From NCBI GenBank assembly GCA_021797265.1, contig JAJZZZ010000049.1, positions 1 through 10,316 of the forward strand: DNA of 10,316 bases, in the 5' to 3' direction. Positions 1 to 3,947 of the stretch are shown here, in pieces. The translations under genes were made by a program, and so were the position numbers. The notes below the pieces were generated by a model. That model worked only from the letters and a program-made list of their open reading frames with translations, made no database searches and was not told the DNA's origin. How positions within the stretch are numbered: position 1 is the stretch's first letter; every line of letters begins with the position of its first letter. The DNA comes from Thermoplasmata archaeon. Its GTDB lineage: Archaea; Thermoplasmatota; Thermoplasmata; Thermoplasmatales; Thermoplasmataceae.

Positions 1-60
1 ATATGCACAGTCTCCCCGCAGTGTTATTGCGGGTTCTTCTTTTATTGTTCTTGTTTTCAT
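1..60 (-). CDS. partial small ORF running off the left edge
   Basis: An ATG at 60-58 opens a frame that stays open to the window edge (20 codons visible, beginning MKTRTIKEEPAI). It follows the same junction module that precedes the other small genes of this array: hairpin 78-95, then GGGAG, then an AAAAGAGAAAA spacer before the ATG. That context is the main reason to call it a gene. The visible peptide is too short to assign a family. The product is unknown, and the reading would fall if the frame closes soon after the edge. Confidence 0.45.
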   Translation of the reverse strand, partial: MKTRTIKEEPAITLRGDCAY

Positions 61-77
61 TTTTCTCTTTTCTCCCG

Positions 78-95
78 CCTATGCTCTTGCATAGG
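78..95 (-). repeat. junction hairpin, type A, copy 1
   Basis: Read on the minus strand this is CCTATGC-AAGA-GCATAGG, a perfect 7-bp stem with a 4-base loop. It lies between the TAA of the gene ending at 107 and the GGGAG ribosome site of the next gene. The 5' flank is TTTTTTGTAGT, matching the TTTGTNGCC flank of the other copies. It is one of four near-identical copies (also 1125-1142, 1465-1482, 1900-1917). Confidence 0.85.
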
Positions 96-106
96 ACTAC
101 AAAAAA

Positions 107-367
107 TTAGTGTTCCATGAGTTCCTGTATCCGGCAGGTATCAACATCCCCGGATGCAATCTCTATGTCGTCCACAACCTTCCTGCCATCCTTTACCTGA
201 AATAATCCAACTTCAGGCAGTATTGGTGGGAGATTGTATTCTCTTATAAATTGCTCTAAGTCTGCTATGCCCTCCATTTCAGGGGCCCTTGGCACCTTAA
301 CTTTTACTCTCACTTTCTTTATGTTCCCATATTCGTCACTGCCGAATATGGTGCCAATTACGTCCAT
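107..367 (-). CDS. small hypothetical protein, 86 aa
   Basis: A short, mostly polar protein of unknown function. The N-terminal half alternates basic and hydrophobic residues (KKVRVKVKVPRAPE), suggesting beta strands. The C-terminal half has a possible second sheet (GLFQVKDGRKVVDDIEI) and ends with a short acidic helix. There is no membrane segment or signal peptide. An upstream in-frame ATG at 379 would add four residues, but it directly abuts the GGAG with no spacing. The ATG at 367 lies about 12 bases after GGAG and is preceded by the GAAAAGAGAA spacer shared by sibling genes, so I prefer it. The gene is third from the left in the minus-strand array and its TAA stop merges into the next junction module. 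No family recognised. Confidence 0.7.
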   Translation of the reverse strand: MDVIGTIFGSDEYGNIKKVRVKVKVPRAPEMEGIADLEQFIREYNLPPILPEVGLFQVKDGRKVVDDIEIASGDVDTCRIQELMEH

Positions 368-383
368 TTCTCTTTTCATCTCC

Positions 384-393
384 GCCTTTCGGC
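384..393 (-). repeat. junction hairpin, type B (GNRA), copy 1
   Basis: On the minus strand this reads GCC-GAAA-GGC, a 3-bp stem capped by a GAAA tetraloop, directly followed by GGAG. It is preceded by TAATTTGTT, in which TAA is the stop of the upstream gene. The same module occurs at 557-566 and 1602-1611, each followed by nearly identical spacer bases (GAAAAGAGAAATG). Confidence 0.75.
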
Positions 394-399
394 AACAAA

Positions 400-540
400 T
401 TATTTTTTAGTGTTAGTCGTAAAAGTTTGCTTGCTCCCGACATCTACATCCCGAATGACTACCTCAATGCCTTTCGGAATCTTTGTCGGTACTGCTACTC
501 CGCCTATCACTTCCACTATCACCTGTTTCGCTTCTGTCAT
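400..540 (-). CDS. 46-aa hypothetical protein
   Basis: A small ORF starting at the ATG 540-538 and ending at TAA 402-400: MTEAKQVIVEVIGGV, then a VPTKIPKGIEVVIRDVDVG segment and a basic tail TTNTKK. It looks like a compact beta protein. The pattern 'P-x-G-[IV]-E-V-V-[IV]-R-D-x-D' is common in tiny phage and archaeal proteins of unknown function. I know this only as a recurring look, not as a named family. A GTG 12 bases upstream is in frame (it would add VKRE) but is fused to the GGAG site, so the ATG is preferred. It lies between two type B junction hairpins, and its stop codon is part of the downstream module. Confidence 0.65.
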   Translation of the reverse strand: MTEAKQVIVEVIGGVAVPTKIPKGIEVVIRDVDVGSKQTFTTNTKK

Positions 541-556
541 TTCTCTTTTCACTCCT

Positions 557-566
557 GCCTTTCGGC
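557..566 (-). repeat. junction hairpin, type B (GNRA), copy 2
   Basis: Minus strand GCC-GAAA-GGC, followed by AGGAG and the spacer GAAAAGAGAA before the ATG at 540. The 37 bases up to and including this stem (about 564-600) match 1609-1645 except at seven positions, without gaps. The repeated unit therefore includes the last codons of the upstream gene as well as the junction. Confidence 0.75.
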
Positions 567-573
567 TGCAAAA

Positions 574-648
574 TTACTGGAATACGTCGTCTTCCACCAG
601 CCCTCGATTCCTCTTCATCATCAGAACCACGGCTGCTTCAATGATCTC
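574..648 (-). pseudogene. possible remnant of a gene 3' end (homologous to the 3' end of the 87-aa gene)
   Basis: The frame ending in TAA 576-574 reads LVEDDVFQ at its end. The 87-aa gene at 1619-1882 ends LVDGGVFQ, and the DNA matches without gaps through the stop and junction. Upstream the frame reads EIIEAAVVLMMKRNRG and is closed by a TGA at about 651-649, with no ribosome site. Either a 15-codon peptide from the ATGs at about 621 is made, or this is the stump of a gene replaced by the structured segment to its right. It overlaps the 3' part of the candidate RNA. I favour a relic. Confidence 0.35.
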
Positions 649-798
649 TCATTGAAATTTTCTACCGTGCCACCAAGTTAGTGGCAACCCTTTCAGGCTG
701 AGGTTTTCTACCCGTCGTCTGCACTCTTCAGTGCACACTCTCTCAGGCGCATGCAGTTTCCTGCACCCTTGGTGCGTGGTCTACCTCACAGGCTACAC
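598..798 (-). ncRNA. candidate structured RNA with its own promoter
   Basis: About 200 bases between two small genes contain no ORF of useful length on the minus strand: stops fall in all frames. They hold a series of perfect hairpins: 752-765 (TGCAG, GAAA loop), 763-775 (GCACC, 3-base loop), 720-735 (TGCACT, GAAG loop), 668-686 (TGCCAC, 7-base loop), 637-656 (TTCAATGA, GAGA loop, 8 bp) and a longer helix pairing 598-602 with 631-635 and 606-610 with 624-628. The GAAA and GAGA loops are GNRA tetraloops only on the minus strand, which sets the likely strand. TGAGG at about 784-788 can pair with CCTCA at about 698-702. After two of the hairpins comes the same unpaired-looking motif, CGGGTAGAAAA or CGGTAGAAAA. 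A TATA box at 818-825 predicts an RNA start near 796. The 3' end is unknown and no known RNA family is recognised. Confidence 0.5.
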
Positions 799-817
799 TA
801 CATCTTCTATGCCTATC

Positions 818-825
818 TATTTAAA
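818..825 (-). promoter_or_regulatory. archaeal TATA box for the candidate RNA
   Basis: Minus strand TTTAAATA, a consensus archaeal TATA element, in the gap between the gene ending at 850 and the structured segment. Transcription would be expected to start about 25 bases downstream, near 796 (GTAGCC). No ATG with a ribosome site follows at a useful distance, fitting a non-coding transcript. The bases just upstream are not a strong purine-rich BRE. Confidence 0.5.
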
Positions 826-849
826 GATTGCACTCTCCTTTGCAACAAA

Positions 850-1110
850 TTAATCGAGATATGGCCTCGCTTCCTCAATGAAGCTCTGTTTCACCCATTT
901 ATACTTCTTGCCATTCATCTCTACATGGACGGCTATTGGGTAGAACTCATCGTCATCAGTGAAGTTCCATATCTCTTTCTTCCTAAAGCCCTTTATGACG
1001 GCTTTCTTGTTGTCTACTACACGATGTATCAGGTATATCTGTACCAGTTCATCGTTGTTGAAACCAAGTATCCAGCCGTTTACTTCTGTTTTCTTTTTTC
1101 TGAAAAACAT
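850..1110 (-). CDS. small hypothetical protein, 86 aa
   Basis: Unknown product. It begins with a basic stretch (MFFRKKKTEVNG), continues with alternating hydrophobic and polar strands (WILGFNNDELVQIYLIHRVVD) and a mixed-charge centre, and ends with an aromatic and acidic tail (KYKWVKQSFIEEARPYLD). The composition suggests a small cytoplasmic alpha/beta protein, with no membrane segment. The ATG at 1110 is 8 bases after a GGAG that itself follows type A hairpin 1125-1142. The TAA stop runs into TTTGTTGCA, a junction flank whose hairpin has been lost or replaced. It sits just upstream of the candidate RNA and its promoter. No family recognised. Confidence 0.72.
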   Translation of the reverse strand: MFFRKKKTEVNGWILGFNNDELVQIYLIHRVVDNKKAVIKGFRKKEIWNFTDDDEFYPIAVHVEMNGKKYKWVKQSFIEEARPYLD

Positions 1111-1124
1111 TTAGCGCTCTCCGT

Positions 1125-1142
1125 CCTATGCTCCTGCATAGG
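1125..1142 (-). repeat. junction hairpin, type A, copy 2
   Basis: Minus strand CCTATGC-AGGA-GCATAGG. It differs from the other three type A copies only in the loop (AGGA instead of AAGA), so the stem is conserved. It is followed by ACGGAG and preceded by TAATTTTTTGTTGC, where TAA is the stop of the gene at 1154. Confidence 0.85.
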
Positions 1143-1153
1143 GCAACAAAAAA

Positions 1154-1450
1154 TTACTCTATTATGGCATCAAATGCGAAATCCATTTCACCTGTTTTGA
1201 GTGTTAATTTTTCCAACAGTTCTTTCGCCGTGCTTTTCTCATCTTCAGTTGGTACTTTGCCATTGAAGTGATTAGGGTTTTCCCCTCTCGCTATCATATT
1301 CAAAGCCTCTGCTGTGATGTATCTCAACGGCTCCCTGCTCACATTACTGGTTTCATCCGGTATCTGTGCGTATTTCTCAATCAGTTCCGCTTCGCTTGAT
1401 GTCAATTCCTGATAGTTGACTTCATAGTTTATTCTTGTTAAACTAACCAC
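1154..1450 (-). CDS. hypothetical protein, 98 aa
   Basis: Starts at a GTG (1450-1448) located 8 bases after the GGAG that follows hairpin 1465-1482. No upstream start is possible without entering the hairpin. The protein is acidic and appears mostly helical: SSEAELIEKYAQIPDE, LRYITAEALNMIARGE, and a C-terminal helix TEDEKSTAKELLEKL followed by KTGEMDFAFDAIIE. There are no cysteines, membrane segments or recognisable catalytic motifs. Its TAA stop lies inside the next junction module. It is probably co-transcribed with its neighbours in the array. The function is unknown. The helical, charged character would suit a small binding or regulatory protein, but that is only inference. Confidence 0.75.
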   Translation of the reverse strand: MVSLTRINYEVNYQELTSSEAELIEKYAQIPDETSNVSREPLRYITAEALNMIARGENPNHFNGKVPTEDEKSTAKELLEKLTLKTGEMDFAFDAIIE

Positions 1451-1464
1451 TTTTCCAACTCCGT

Positions 1465-1482
1465 CCTATGCTCTTGCATAGG
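1465..1482 (-). repeat. junction hairpin, type A, copy 3
   Basis: Minus strand CCTATGC-AAGA-GCATAGG, identical in stem and loop to copy 4. It is flanked by TAATTTGTTGC on the 5' side and ACGGAGTTG on the 3' side, leading to the GTG start at 1450. Confidence 0.85.
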
Positions 1483-1498
1483 GCAACAAATTAAGCGC

Positions 1499-1585
1499 CT
1501 AACTCTGCCAGATATGTACCCACCTGTGGTACTCATCCGCCAGTATGGCGCGCATTTCTTGGATTTTTTTCTTGACACTTGTCAT
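1499..1585 (-). CDS. 28-aa miniprotein, possibly frameshifted
   Basis: After type B hairpin 1602-1611, GGAG and the shared GAAAAGAGAA spacer, an ATG at 1585 opens MTSVKKKIQEMRAILADEYHR and then WVHIWQS before TAG. The first 21 residues look like a charged amphipathic helix. In every other intact gene of the array the stop is the TAA fused to the junction, here TAA 1493-1491. That TAA is in another frame, which reads VGTYLAELGA just after the point equivalent to EYHR. A one-base change at the GGTGGG around 1518-1523 would join the two into a smoother protein of about 31 aa that uses the usual stop. So this is either a true 28-aa protein or a slightly broken copy. Confidence 0.5.
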   Translation of the reverse strand: MTSVKKKIQEMRAILADEYHRWVHIWQS

Positions 1586-1601
1586 TTCTCTTTTCATCTC
1601 C

Positions 1602-1611
1602 GCCTTTCGGC
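1602..1611 (-). repeat. junction hairpin, type B (GNRA), copy 3
   Basis: Minus strand GCC-GAAA-GGC, preceded by TAATTTTGTA (TAA is the stop of the 87-aa gene) and followed by GGAGATGAAAAGAGAAATG. The downstream part is nearly identical to the leader at 365-383. Confidence 0.75.
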
Positions 1612-1618
1612 TACAAAA

Positions 1619-1882
1619 TTATTGGAATACACCCCCATCCACCAGCGTATCTGTGATATCGTCTATGATTTTAGCCAACCACTTGTAGGCTTTTTCTGTA
1701 TCGATCTCGGACAGATTGTCCTTTTTCGTTACATTAAAGCGAATGCGCTCGCTTTTCAAGGAGCCCTTGTGGATGCTAATAGATATATTCACTTTGATGT
1801 CTTCCGGTGTTGGTGTTTCCGGTTCGTTGTCTTCATCAATGTTTACAATCTCTACCTTCATTTTCGGTTTTTTGTCTGTCAT
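1619..1882 (-). CDS. hypothetical protein, 87 aa
   Basis: Unknown product. It has a short basic start (MTDKKPKMKVEIVNI), an acidic linker rich in E, P and T (residues about 16-28), two likely beta strands (IKVNISISIHKG and RIRFNVTKK) and a C-terminal helix (TEKAYKWLAKIIDDITDTL) ending LVDGGVFQ. The ATG at 1882 lies 11 bases after the GGAG that follows hairpin 1900-1917. It is the first clear gene of the left array downstream of the large structured segment and the AT-rich stretch. Its last eight codons and junction are duplicated, with changes, at 564-600, evidence of past recombination between junctions. No family recognised. Confidence 0.72.
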   Translation of the reverse strand: MTDKKPKMKVEIVNIDEDNEPETPTPEDIKVNISISIHKGSLKSERIRFNVTKKDNLSEIDTEKAYKWLAKIIDDITDTLVDGGVFQ

Positions 1883-1899
1883 TTTCTTCTCAACTCCGT

Positions 1900-1917
1900 C
1901 CTATGCTCTTGCATAGG
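1900..1917 (-). repeat. junction hairpin, type A, copy 4
   Basis: Minus strand CCTATGC-AAGA-GCATAGG, flanked by TTTGTTGC upstream and ACGGAGTTGAGAAG downstream, leading to the ATG at 1882. Here the base triplet before TTTG is TAG rather than TAA, and no convincing gene ends there. Confidence 0.85.
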
Positions 1918-1926
1918 GCAACAAAC

Positions 1927-2090
1927 TATTCAGGCAACGTAAACAGAGGAAAGATTCTAATGGGGATGGCATTCCATCAAAGTTTCAGGAAATATTCCTA
2001 AGTTTATTTCCCTTTTCTTTTAGGTCCCCGAATTACTTGCTCTACTGTTTTCTTTTATTATTGATCAATGTTCTATGATCTTTTTACTCC
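1927..2090. other. AT-rich stretch without a convincing gene; small palindromes
   Basis: On the minus strand a GGAG follows the hairpin at 2091-2105, as at other junctions, but the expected start is replaced (GGAGTAAAAAGATCATAG) and stops soon appear in all frames. It reads like a cassette whose gene has decayed, or like an untranslated leader. It holds a 10-bp palindrome ATTGATCAAT (2060-2069), an overlapping GATCA/TGATC repeat (2063-2067 and 2076-2080) and AGGAA-ATA-TTCCT (1987-1999). These could be operator-like sites. No TATA box stands out. Confidence 0.4.
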
Positions 2091-2105
2091 GCCTTATTTT
2101 CAGGC
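2091..2105 (-). repeat. junction hairpin, divergent type
   Basis: Minus strand GCCT-GAAAATA-AGGC followed by GGAG and preceded by AGTTTGTG. It has the same layout as the type A and B junctions (TTTGTNGCC, stem, GGAG) but with its own stem and a 7-base loop. It joins the end of the large structured segment to the decayed cassette on its left. Confidence 0.6.
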
Positions 2106-2370
2106 CACAAACTTGCGTTTGTGTTGTTTCGGCTCGCAAAACCCATAGATGCTCGCCAACCTCCCCGGTATTGACCCTCCGCTGGAGTAGCGGAATTGGG
2201 TACATCCCTCATTTCTGAGGTCTCTCCTCGGTTCAGCATATGACAGGGTGTGGCTCCCATCATAATCATCAGGCCCATTCTTTCGTCCTTTCGGACAGGC
2301 TGCTCAGGCTGGTTCCTTTCGACCACTTCCAGCCCTGCTTACTTGAGGACTCATTTCTCAACTTGTCCTC
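2091..2370 (-). ncRNA. candidate large structured RNA with four GNRA hairpins
   Basis: About 280 bases with dense hairpins. Read on the minus strand: 2345-2350 pairs with 2365-2370 (6 bp). 2307-2312 pairs with 2329-2334 (GGCTGG/CCAGCC), enclosing a GAAA loop at 2317-2320. 2285-2296 is GTCC-GAAA-GGAC. 2217-2229 is GAGG-AGAGA-CCTC. 2207-2220 is CCTCA-GAAA-TGAGG. 2179-2193 is CCGCT-ACTCC-AGCGG, with a continuing outer helix 2174-2177/2198-2201. 2106-2123 is CACAAAC-GCAA-GTTTGTG (7 bp). Three GAAA loops and one GCAA loop are GNRA only on this strand. On the other strand they would be TTTC and TTGC. An 80-codon frame crosses the region but its peptide is irregular (runs of M, R, G, N; no ribosome site). 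No tRNA, rRNA, RNase P or SRP signature is recognised. The number of tetraloops recalls large tertiary-folded RNAs such as group I or II intron domains, but I cannot place it. Confidence 0.55.
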
Positions 2371-2394
2371 ACCCTAAACGTAATAGTTAATCCC

Positions 2395-2436
2395 AAAAAA
2401 CCCCTGAAAATACGGGAAAACAGGCAAAATAGGGGG
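2395..2436 (-). terminator. probable terminator of the three-gene operon
   Basis: Directly after the TAG of the basic-protein gene, CCCCT (2435-2431 read on the minus strand) can pair with AGGGG (2405-2401), followed at once by six T (2400-2395). The loop is long (25 bases), so the T run may be the main signal, as is usual for archaeal termination. It would separate the operon from the structured segment, although no strong TATA box is seen between the two. Confidence 0.4.
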
Positions 2437-2721
2437 CTATTTTTGCCCTTTTTTATAGTTCTGGAGGCGTTTTACCTCTTCTCTGATGGCTTTTGCCACG
2501 TTCTTCTGGTTCTTAGTATGTGATAGAATCTCGGTTTTCCTGTCCCCTAGCTGCCTGTTATGCCGCCACCTCCAGCGCCTCTGGGCCCTTGCATTCTTCT
2601 CCCTGCCAGCCCCTGAGTTCCTGTATTCCTTCTCCTTGCGCCTGACAGTTGGGCTCTTGCGCCTCTTAGCCATCGATTTCCGTGAGGCTTCCCGCCTTTT
2701 GTTCTTATCCTTATAGGGCAA
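2437..2721 (-). CDS. highly basic 94-aa protein
   Basis: Rich in Lys and Arg over its first 60 residues (KNKRREASRKSMAKRRKS, RRKEKEYRN, AQRRWRWRHNRQ), then a more ordinary helix (NVAKAIREEVKRLQNYKK). Such composition suggests nucleic-acid binding. The opening MPYKDKNKRRE resembles the start of many small phage and archaeal-virus proteins, including some HNH or terminase-associated ones, but no HNH residues are present. The start is TTG at 2721, supported by a strong GGGGAGGGG 8 bases upstream that lies inside the end of the preceding gene. The next gene upstream ends two bases before the start, so the three genes form an operon. The gene is the last before the large structured RNA segment. 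Function unproven. Confidence 0.7.
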   Translation of the reverse strand: MPYKDKNKRREASRKSMAKRRKSPTVRRKEKEYRNSGAGREKNARAQRRWRWRHNRQLGDRKTEILSHTKNQKNVAKAIREEVKRLQNYKKGQK

Positions 2722-2722
2722 A

Positions 2723-3007
2723 CTAACGTCCCCTCCCCTTATTCAGTGTATAACCCTCATCTTTCATCCTCTGGCGGGTATTAAGGCGCACCTGCCGGAT
2801 AAGATCATCCTCTGTGTCTGACAGGGCAGCGTAAAACAGGAGGGAGAAGAATATGCCCACCACACTCATCCCGACAATTATGGTGACTTCCCGGAGGCTC
2901 AGGTTAAAGTTGAATATCCCCACGTATGATTCGATAAAACCGAACAGGAATGACTCAATAATTGAAGCCACATAAAGCATTGGATCCCTGAGCATCCGGG
3001 TATTCAC
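2723..3007 (-). CDS. small membrane protein with two helices
   Basis: 94 aa with two hydrophobic segments, about residues 11-32 (LYVASIIESFLFGFIESYVG) and 41-62 (VTIIVGMSVVGIFFSLLFYA), joined by a short polar turn (NFNLSLRE). The C-terminal third is charged and probably cytoplasmic (DTEDDLIRQVRLNTRQRMKDEG). No signal peptidase site is obvious. The start is a GTG whose bases overlap the TGA of the preceding gene (GTGA), a typical translational coupling. It could be a holin-like or envelope-associated protein of an element, but small two-helix proteins cannot be assigned by sequence alone. Confidence 0.75.
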   Translation of the reverse strand: MNTRMLRDPMLYVASIIESFLFGFIESYVGIFNFNLSLREVTIIVGMSVVGIFFSLLFYAALSDTEDDLIRQVRLNTRQRMKDEGYTLNKGRGR

Positions 3008-3366
3008 TCTTCATCCCCATCCTTCCCGGAATCCCTGTGCTCAATTTTCACGTCAAGATAGGTGAACTTCTCAGTGGGGACATTATTGGGGCGTGAATCG
3101 GGCCCGACACCCGGTGGTATGATGGGTGACGGGATATGTTCCACCAGCATAATCTCATCCCGTTTGATAAGCAACTCATGGCGGGTGGTGGCGTCCCTGA
3201 GCTTCACAAATTCCTCATCAGCGTTGAGAATAACGCCCCTCATATCGATATGGTATTCGTCCCCCTCGGCGTCAAGCCTTGTACTGTAAAGCACAATCAT
3301 CACCGTCTGGTTGATGTAGTCTGCATACATTCCAGCGTTGCTGTTATCCTTCCTCCCCTTCTTCAT
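3004..3366 (-). CDS. 120-aa protein with possible Sm-like (LSm) fold
   Basis: After a short basic start, residues about 15-77 have the length and strand pattern of an Sm-type barrel: an N-terminal helix (YADYINQ), a strand VMIVLYS, a long turn, DMRGVILNADEEFVKLRDA (the 'G-x-hydrophobic ... D-x-x-hydrophobic-x-L' pattern of Sm1), then HELLIKRDEIMLVEHI, as in Sm2. The tail (residues 78-120) is Pro-rich then charged and probably flexible. LSm and Hfq-type proteins bind U-rich RNA. If the fold is right, an RNA partner is likely, and two structured RNAs lie downstream. It is first in a three-gene operon, with an ATG preceded by GAGGAG and a TATA-like box at 3401-3410. The fold is inferred from pattern only. 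Other small barrels are possible. Confidence 0.65.
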   Translation of the reverse strand: MKKGRKDNSNAGMYADYINQTVMIVLYSTRLDAEGDEYHIDMRGVILNADEEFVKLRDATTRHELLIKRDEIMLVEHIPSPIIPPGVGPDSRPNNVPTEKFTYLDVKIEHRDSGKDGDEE

Positions 3367-3400
3367 AGGAACTCTCCTCTGGTTAAAAACATCATATTTC

Positions 3401-3410
3401 CTATTAAATG
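3401..3410 (-). promoter_or_regulatory. TATA box for the leftward three-gene operon
   Basis: Minus strand CATTTAATAG, centred about 40 bases before the ATG at 3366. The predicted start is near 3380, giving a short leader that contains GAGGAG. It is divergent from the rightward promoter at 3461-3468, so one intergenic region of about 120 bases drives both sides. Confidence 0.5.
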
Positions 3411-3460
3411 TTTGGTGGCTTGGCAGTGCCAGTCAGAAAACAGTTCTTGATGTGCAAAGG

Positions 3461-3468
3461 AATATAAG
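3461..3468 (+). promoter_or_regulatory. TATA box for the rightward gene
   Basis: AATATAAG, centred about 25 bases before the ATG at 3489. The transcript should start at or next to the start codon, and there is no ribosome site before it, so this looks like a leaderless archaeal gene. Confidence 0.6.
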
Positions 3469-3488
3469 CACATATACATTGTGTAATC

Positions 3489-3821
3489 ATGGTTGAAACC
3501 ACCGACCCAGTAATGAAAAATACAGTTACACAGGTAAACCCATTCGATGCATCAGGGGATCAGAAGTTCCAGACAGGCTTTTACCGGAAAGTCATACGTG
3601 ACGGTGTGGAAAGCTTCGCCCCTGTCACTGTGATGGTCCACAGGAATACGCATACCTCACAGTATTATTTCTACCTCTCCCGCAAACAGTTGCCGGAGGT
3701 GTTCGTTGTAGGATATGCTCAGGGCAGGCGGATAATAGAATTTCTGGAATACCTTAACAAAACGGCCTCTCCAGAGGGGGGCTCCGGAGAGGAGAGAGGA
3801 GAGAGTGGGGTGCAGAAGTAA
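3489..3821 (+). CDS. hypothetical protein, 110 aa, leaderless
   Basis: The only well-supported plus-strand gene. It is an aromatic-rich, probably alpha/beta protein: residues about 28-60 suggest two beta strands (FYRKVIRDGVESFAPVTVMVHR), then YYFYLSRKQLPEVFVVGYAQGRRIIEFLEYLNK, which could be a strand-helix unit. The last 16 residues are a low-complexity Gly/Glu/Ser tail encoded by a purine-only-like tract (about 3784-3808). No membrane segment or known motif. It is divergent from the Sm-like operon and convergent with the MoxR-VWA operon. A lone divergent gene beside an operon can be a regulator, but no helix-turn-helix is visible, so no function is claimed. Confidence 0.7.
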   Translation: MVETTDPVMKNTVTQVNPFDASGDQKFQTGFYRKVIRDGVESFAPVTVMVHRNTHTSQYYFYLSRKQLPEVFVVGYAQGRRIIEFLEYLNKTASPEGGSGEERGESGVQK

Positions 3822-3864
3822 TGAGGAGTTGAAGCTGTACCGCACCCCATATAACTAAAGAAAA

Positions 3865-3885
3865 GGCAATGATATAAACATTGCC
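3865..3885. terminator. hairpin between convergent genes
   Basis: GGCAATG (3865-3871), spacer ATATAAA, CATTGCC (3879-3885): a perfect 7-bp inverted repeat between the plus-strand gene ending at 3821 and the minus-strand operon ending at 3943. It could slow polymerase from either side. There is no long T run directly after it on the plus strand. Confidence 0.4.
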
Positions 3886-3911
3886 CGATACTTGAAAATT
3901 GCCGCAGAATA

Positions 3912-3947
3912 CTAAAAATGTGGCCTGAATTGTGTCAGGCGTTCAGG
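3912..3947 (-). terminator. probable terminator of the MoxR-VWA operon
   Basis: Read on the minus strand, CCTGAA (3947-3942) pairs with TTCAGG (3929-3924), 6 bp with a 12-base loop, overlapping the stop codon. It is followed by CCACATTTTTAG, giving a five-T run at 3918-3914. Confidence 0.5.

Noticed and set aside
598..640. C/D box guide RNA suggested by TGATGA at about 617-623
   Set aside because: A box-C-like TGATGA is present, but no box D lies at a suitable distance with paired ends, and the bases are better used in a long helix.
751..1200. 149-codon plus-strand ORF
   Set aside because: It overlaps the 86-aa gene and the RNA candidate, is rich in Cys, Phe, Leu and Tyr, and has no promoter or ribosome site. 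It is a shadow of minus-strand genes.
78..1917. CRISPR array from the repeated hairpins
   Set aside because: Repeats are spaced irregularly (about 340 to 1030 bases), lie at gene junctions and enclose coding genes rather than short spacers; no cas genes are seen.
2084..2326. 80-codon minus-strand ORF inside the structured segment
   Set aside because: No ribosome site before the start, odd composition (many M, R, N, G, W) and its bases are fully taken up by perfect hairpins with GNRA loops. It is better explained as a chance frame over an RNA.
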